Part shown: in pieces, positions 6,473 through 9,453 of the stretch
How the letters are laid out: the number at the start of each line of letters is the position of its first letter
How positions within the stretch are numbered: the first letter of the stretch is position 1
Source of the DNA: Legionellaceae bacterium
GTDB lineage: Bacteria; Pseudomonadota; Gammaproteobacteria; Legionellales; Legionellaceae
Direction: 5' to 3'
DNA length: 9,453 nt
NCBI GenBank assembly: GCA_947470005.1
Contig: CANISA010000043.1
Coordinates: forward strand, 1 to 9,453
Notes under the pieces: model-generated
What the model saw: only the letters and a program-made list of their open reading frames with translations
Databases searched by the model: none
What the model was told of the DNA's origin: nothing
Translations under genes and position numbers: made by a program

Positions 6473-6897
6473 GTGTTTCTGGCTTTTAATGTGGCGAGTA
6501 AGGCGCATGCATCGGTGTGAAACTCAAGAGCCGTCTCATAGACACTGATTGCTTTGTCTTGATGATAGGTGTGTGATGTGTTATTCCGTTGATGTCGATA
6601 AAAAAGCCATTTTTTAGCATCAGCCACTAATCCTCTTTCCGCACCTTCTCGAATAAGCACAGGGTATGAAAATGAATCAATGGATTCAAGCGTAGCGGCT
6701 TCTATCTCTATTTGCCGTTTCAACATTTTCCAGCTGAGCTCATAGCAAAATTCAAAGTGTTGTATCACACCGGCTTGTAATGTTTCTTTCAAATCAGATG
6801 AGGCATTTATATCCGCGAGATAGATTTTTGAAACGTTAATACTGCGTTTAAATGCGTCAAGCGCTTTTTCAAAAGCAGTTGTTTTTAGCGGGGCCAT
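6469..6897 (-). CDS. HEPN-domain protein, HI0074-like, toxin partner of the MNT gene (142 residues)
   Basis: All-alpha protein of the HI0074 / 'nucleotidyltransferase substrate-binding' family. Family marks are FEFCYELSWKMLKRQ (48-62), REGAERGL (83-90) and RNNTSHTY (104-111). The last contains the HEPN RNase motif RX4H (Arg104, His109) and, two residues on, Tyr111, making the complete RX4HXY signature. In the studied HepT toxin this Tyr is the residue AMPylated by MntA. The length is normal and no residue appears missing. ATG 6897 is the only reasonable start; the upstream ribosome site is poor (GGCAGA). It is the first gene of the pair and its stop overlaps the MNT start by 4 bases. Possible roles are RNase toxin, phage defence or plasmid-style stabilisation; the sequence alone does not decide. 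Confidence 0.85.
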   Translation of the reverse strand: MAPLKTTAFEKALDAFKRSINVSKIYLADINASSDLKETLQAGVIQHFEFCYELSWKMLKRQIEIEAATLESIDSFSYPVLIREGAERGLVADAKKWLFYRHQRNNTSHTYHQDKAISVYETALEFHTDACALLATLKARNT

Positions 6898-7229
6898 GCG
6901 TTATCTGCCAGAATAAATAATTTTTTATTGTAACACAATCAAGTACCACGTCGTCATTTCCTGCACACCTTTGCCATGATCAATTCACAATGGGACGCTA
7001 TTTTAATGAATCAATAGAATCAATAGGGTCGGACTCGATTGATTTGATTCTTTCATGTGTGCGTCTTTATTTGGCGCGACAAATGCGAGCCGGAAGCTGG
7101 CTCCGTCCAGTGTTTTAATTTAATCGGTGAGTTAATATGTTTTTATTCCCGGCTGTTTTGCACCAGGATAGATAATAGACGAGGCCAAAATGTACTAAGG
7201 AAAAAAATGGTCGTGAAGCGTCTATCAAG
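6898..7229. other. Noncoding region between HEPN gene and ATPase 1
   Basis: No gene of convincing length is seen in these 332 bases. They hold the upstream region of the HEPN gene (AT-rich next to 6910-6935), a bulged hairpin at 7008-7050, a small stem GAGCC/GGCTC with a 7-base loop at 7087-7103, and the 3' flank of ATPase 1. No T-tailed terminator was found for ATPase 1. Confidence 0.4.
7008..7050. repeat. Tandem 9-mer within a bulged hairpin
   Basis: GAATCAATA occurs twice in tandem (7008-7016, 7017-7025). Downstream, ATTGATT (7038-7044) pairs with AATCAAT (7018-7024), and TGATTC (7045-7050) pairs with GAATCA (7008-7013). The result is a 13-bp stem with a 4-base bulge and a 13-base loop. 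Its function is unknown. Confidence 0.4.
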
Positions 7230-8465
7230 CTAAATCCATCCTACGGGCAGCTGAAAAAGCTTATCTGTTAACCACATGGCTTCGTTGGATTGATTAATGA
7301 GCAACCCAAAGGGAAGGTTATTTTCTTCAACAAACCGTGAAAGTGAGGCCAGTTGCTTCATTTGGATGTTTGTGCCGTATTTTATTTCAATCGGGAGGAC
7401 ACCAAACGGCCCTTTTAAAATCAAGTCAACTTCCACGCCACTGCGTGTTCGATAATAATAAGGCTGCCAATTGGTGACGAGGGTCGCATCGAGCCCCTTG
7501 ATGAGCTCATCCATGATAAAGCCCTCAAACGACGTCCCTATGCAGCTTGATTCGAACAGGGTGTCCATGGTTTCAATACGGGATAAAAAGTGTAATAAAC
7601 CACTGTCACGAATGTAACCTTTGGGCATTTTGACAATTGATTTGACTGGGCTATGCTCATAACTTAATATCTCGCGCCAAATAAACGTGTGGCTGGCAAT
7701 ATGTAAATATTCACGCGCTGTGCTTTCATTGAACTCCAATATCCGCCCAACATCTGATTTATTAATAATCGTCCCAGATAATTTAGCCAGCATCTGAATA
7801 AAGCGCTGATATTTGCTTCGATTCAGTTGTGGGAATAATTTGGCAATATCTCGATTGATATACGTATCACGATAGTTTTGCATCCATAGGCGATAGTCGG
7901 GCTCGTGCATCGTGAGTAATGGCTCTGGGTACCCTCCTCGTAACCATACGTTTCGCATTTGCTCATTGGATAGAGGTGGCTTTTTAAGCGTTGATAATAA
8001 TTTTTTATCTAATCGTGATTCAAACAACTGGTATAAAGGACTCAGTGGCGCTTGATAATATTCATTGGCTTTGAGTGTCCCTATTTCGATAATACCAATT
8101 CGTCCTGATAAACTTTCGGGAATTTGACTTAATAATTCAGGGCTGCTCGAGCCAGTCAGAATGAACCGTCCTTTTTCTTCACGGCGAGCATCCACAATGC
8201 CACGTAACACGTTGAATAATTCAGGATAACTTTGTGCCTCATCAAAAATAATATGTGAAGGATAGTGCTCAAAATATAGAATAGGGTCGCGATTTATGCG
8301 CTCAAGCTCATTGGGGTTTTCAAGGTCGACGTAACGCCATGTCGGGCGCAGTGTTTTGGATAAAACTGTTTTCCCAACTTGCCTCGCACCAACTAATGCG
8401 ACGACAGGGAATATACGCAGCAATCGCTCAATTTTATCTTTAAGATTGCGATCAATGGGTTTCAT
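7230..8465 (-). CDS. AAA ATPase with C-terminal DUF4143, 411 residues (ATPase 1)
   Basis: Cytoplasmic P-loop ATPase of the AAA_14/DUF4143 type, a very common, patchily distributed family without an agreed function. Walker A is GARQVGKT (26-33), Walker B is IIFDEAQ (72-78), and LTGSSSPELL (103-112) is the sensor-1 region. A helical linker and DUF4143 follow, with YRDTYINRDI (198-207), RDSGLLHFL (286-294), and a C-terminal core with GVEVDLIL (343-350) and IEIKYG (359-364). The acidic residues Glu345, Asp347 and Glu360 with Lys362 resemble a PD-(D/E)XK nuclease core, as noted for this family. The protein appears complete and intact. ATG 8465 has AGGA 11 bases upstream. A 14-bp perfect palindrome touches this ribosome site and overlaps the best promoter candidate, suggesting self-regulation or a cognate binding site. 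It is head-to-head with a second ATPase of the same class. Confidence 0.9.
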   Translation of the reverse strand: MKPIDRNLKDKIERLLRIFPVVALVGARQVGKTVLSKTLRPTWRYVDLENPNELERINRDPILYFEHYPSHIIFDEAQSYPELFNVLRGIVDARREEKGRFILTGSSSPELLSQIPESLSGRIGIIEIGTLKANEYYQAPLSPLYQLFESRLDKKLLSTLKKPPLSNEQMRNVWLRGGYPEPLLTMHEPDYRLWMQNYRDTYINRDIAKLFPQLNRSKYQRFIQMLAKLSGTIINKSDVGRILEFNESTAREYLHIASHTFIWREILSYEHSPVKSIVKMPKGYIRDSGLLHFLSRIETMDTLFESSCIGTSFEGFIMDELIKGLDATLVTNWQPYYYRTRSGVEVDLILKGPFGVLPIEIKYGTNIQMKQLASLSRFVEENNLPFGLLINQSNEAMWLTDKLFQLPVGWI

Positions 8466-8478
8466 GCTGAATTTGTTC

Positions 8479-8513
8479 CTGTAAATTTCGGTCGCGGAAA
8501 CCGAAATTTACAG
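8479..8513. repeat. Palindrome A: 14-bp perfect inverted repeat before ATPase 1
   Basis: The arm CTGTAAATTTCGGT (8479-8492) and its exact complement ACCGAAATTTACAG (8500-8513) flank a 7-base loop CGCGGAA. It lies 13 bases before the ATPase 1 start, and the ribosome site AGGA shares its first two bases with the palindrome foot. No T-run follows, so it is not a terminator. It could be an operator, an RNA hairpin covering the ribosome site, or a target site of the ATPase. Confidence 0.9.
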
Positions 8514-8534
8514 TTGTTTGATGCGAAAAGTCAA
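8507..8534 (-). promoter_or_regulatory. Candidate promoter of ATPase 1
   Basis: On the minus strand TTGACT (8529-8534) is followed, after 16 bases, by TGTAAA (8507-8512), matching the -35 and -10 boxes at 5/6 and 4/6. The -10 box lies inside one arm of palindrome A, so a protein bound there would block transcription. Confidence 0.4.
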
Positions 8535-8611
8535 TGGTTGTTTATTAATTAATATTTGTAACTCAAAACGTTATCGAGCGAAGCGAGGGATCTTCCTGCA
8601 GCGGAAGGGGG

Positions 8612-8791
8612 ATGCTGGTCGTGTTGCATCCACATGGCCAATGCGTGCGGCCTAATAAAAAAGAGAGGATTGATGATGACGCCACCTTAAATCTTGATTT
8701 GAATAAGCCTGCACGAGATATTCAGCGCTTTTGGCACGGCAACCCCTTGACTCAAAAGATTAATCTTGCGTATTCGGTTTTGAGATCATGA
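8612..8791 (+). CDS. Possible small ORF, 59 codons, unrecognised
   Basis: An open frame begins MLVVLHPHGQ and ends with QRFWHGNPLTQKINLAY and VLRS before TGA. A purine-rich GGAAGGGG is directly before the ATG, too close for normal use; GTG 8621 would be better spaced. I do not recognise the product. The 5' portion runs into a GAGCGAAGCGAG motif (8575-8586) of the kind found in dispersed intergenic repeats, and the frame is open further upstream through it, so chance openness is likely. It lies between the two ATPases, where a small partner gene would be interesting. Confidence 0.2.
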   Translation: MLVVLHPHGQCVRPNKKERIDDDATLNLDLNKPARDIQRFWHGNPLTQKINLAYSVLRS

Positions 8792-8841
8792 TCGAATTTG
8801 TCTCGATCCATTCTGGGCTGAGGAGGCGATTCCGCCGTATG

Positions 8842-8874
8842 CCACTCCATAATTGGCGTACAATTATGGAGTGG
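8842..8874. repeat. Palindrome B, copy 1
   Basis: The arm CCACTCCATAATTG (8842-8855) and its perfect complement (8861-8874) flank the loop GCGTA: 14 bp with no mismatch. It is the first of two near-identical units placed before ATPase 2. Confidence 0.9.
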
Positions 8875-8969
8875 ACACCCTGAATTGACGGCTAAATATT
8901 TCGCCAATTATTTTGCGCGCACTCCATAATTGGCGTACAATTATGGAGTGAACACCCTAAATTGTCGGC
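8843..8969 (+). repeat. 50-base direct repeat, two units with 77-base period, containing palindrome B
   Basis: Bases 8843-8892 recur at 8920-8969 with three differences (8874 G/A, 8882 G/A, 8888 A/T). Each unit is the palindrome plus about 19 further bases (ACACCCT, AATTG, CGGC). The 27-base spacer holds CGCCAATTAT (8902-8911), identical to part of the palindrome's bottom strand, which looks like a third, inverted half-site. Confidence 0.85.
8920..8950. repeat. Palindrome B, copy 2
   Basis: The arm CACTCCATAATTG (8920-8932) and its perfect complement (8938-8950) flank the same loop GCGTA. It ends 26 bases before the ATPase 2 start. TACAAT (8936-8941), crossing loop and arm, would fit a -10 box with TTGCGC (8913-8918) as a weak -35 at 17 bases. 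Confidence 0.9.
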
Positions 8970-8976
8970 GGAAAGC

Positions 8977-9453
8977 ATGATCACTCGATTACTACAATTA
9001 CCTGATGACGAGAGTTTCTTTCTTTTTGGTCCTCGCGGAGCAGGTAAAACAACTTGGCTAAAAAATCAGCCTTGGTTTGAAAATGCTTTATATATCAATT
9101 TATTGTTAGCGCGCGAAGAATTGCGGTTTACGAAAAACCCAGATGAGCTGATTGCTATTGTGTATGGGTTACCCGCGATGATCACGCACGTCATCATTGA
9201 TGAAGTACAAAAAATACCAAAATTACTTGATATTGTTCATGAACTGATTGAAACCACAACGATTCATTTCGTCCTCACGGGATCCAGTGCCAGAAAATTA
9301 AAATATGGCGGGGCTAATTTACTGGCTGGACGTGCGTTTGTTTACCATTTGCATCCATTCGTTTTTTCAGAAATAAAAGAACACTTTGATTTAATGGATA
9401 GCCTGCAATGGGGGATGCTGCCAAAAATCAAGGATCACGGAACAATTGAGAAA
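8977..9453 (+). CDS. AAA_14-type ATPase (ATPase 2), N-terminal 159 codons, cut by window end
   Basis: P-loop ATPase of the same broad class as ATPase 1. The visible part starts MITRLLQLPD and shows Walker A GPRGAGKT (18-25), Walker B VIIDEVQ (72-78), and LTGSSARKLK (100-109) at the sensor-1 position, then AGRAFVYHLHPF (117-128), usual for AAA_14 proteins that end in DUF4143. The C-terminal domain is beyond the window. No stop occurs in 159 codons. The ribosome site GGAAAG lies very near ATG 8977, immediately after the second 50-base repeat unit. It differs clearly from ATPase 1 (for example GPRGAGKT against GARQVGKT), so the two are separate subfamilies rather than a fresh duplication. It is transcribed away from ATPase 1, and the pair share one regulatory region. 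Confidence 0.85.
   Translation, partial: MITRLLQLPDDESFFLFGPRGAGKTTWLKNQPWFENALYINLLLAREELRFTKNPDELIAIVYGLPAMITHVIIDEVQKIPKLLDIVHELIETTTIHFVLTGSSARKLKYGGANLLAGRAFVYHLHPFVFSEIKEHFDLMDSLQWGMLPKIKDHGTIEK

Noticed and set aside
8479..8969. CRISPR array or transposon ends
   Set aside because: Only two units of one class and one of another, no regular spacers and no cas genes; the palindromes do not flank a transposase gene as terminal repeats.

Overview
The window looks like chromosomal DNA of a Gram-negative bacterium, most likely a gammaproteobacterium. Support for this is a lipobox lipoprotein, a WaaL/Wzy-type O-antigen ligase, a GadC-like amino acid antiporter, Shine-Dalgarno starts and Rho-independent termination. 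The antiporter and the Stealth/glycosyltransferase set remind me of Legionella/Coxiella-type genomes, but that is an impression from memory and the genus is not established.

Left part (1-890): the start of an APC-superfamily amino acid antiporter leaves the window on the minus strand. A divergent gene encodes a 70-residue, threonine-rich lipoprotein and ends in a clear terminator.

Centre (895-5366): a surface-glycan cluster. Two related Stealth-family sugar-phosphate transferases, both on the plus strand, flank a polytopic O-antigen ligase/polymerase-like gene on the minus strand. The second Stealth gene is followed after 34 bases by a GT4 glycosyltransferase. By family knowledge, the GT4 and Stealth enzymes would add sugars or phosphosugars to a cytoplasmic glycan and the ligase would polymerise it or transfer it to lipid A-core on the periplasmic side.

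Right part (5367-9453): an accessory region. It begins with noncoding DNA holding a GTAG-plus-hairpin REP-like element next to a decayed REP-associated tyrosine transposase (RAYT). Next, on the minus strand, comes a HEPN/MNT toxin-antitoxin pair whose genes overlap by 4 bases; its HEPN member carries the full RX4HXY motif and its MNT member the GSX10DXD motif. The window ends with two head-to-head AAA ATPases of the AAA_14/DUF4143 type, the second cut by the window edge. They share a 511-base intergenic region holding three perfect hairpin palindromes of two sequence classes. One class lies directly before ATPase 1, and the other is present twice, 77 bases apart, before ATPase 2. This 'one ATPase, one palindrome' layout is the most unusual thing in the window.
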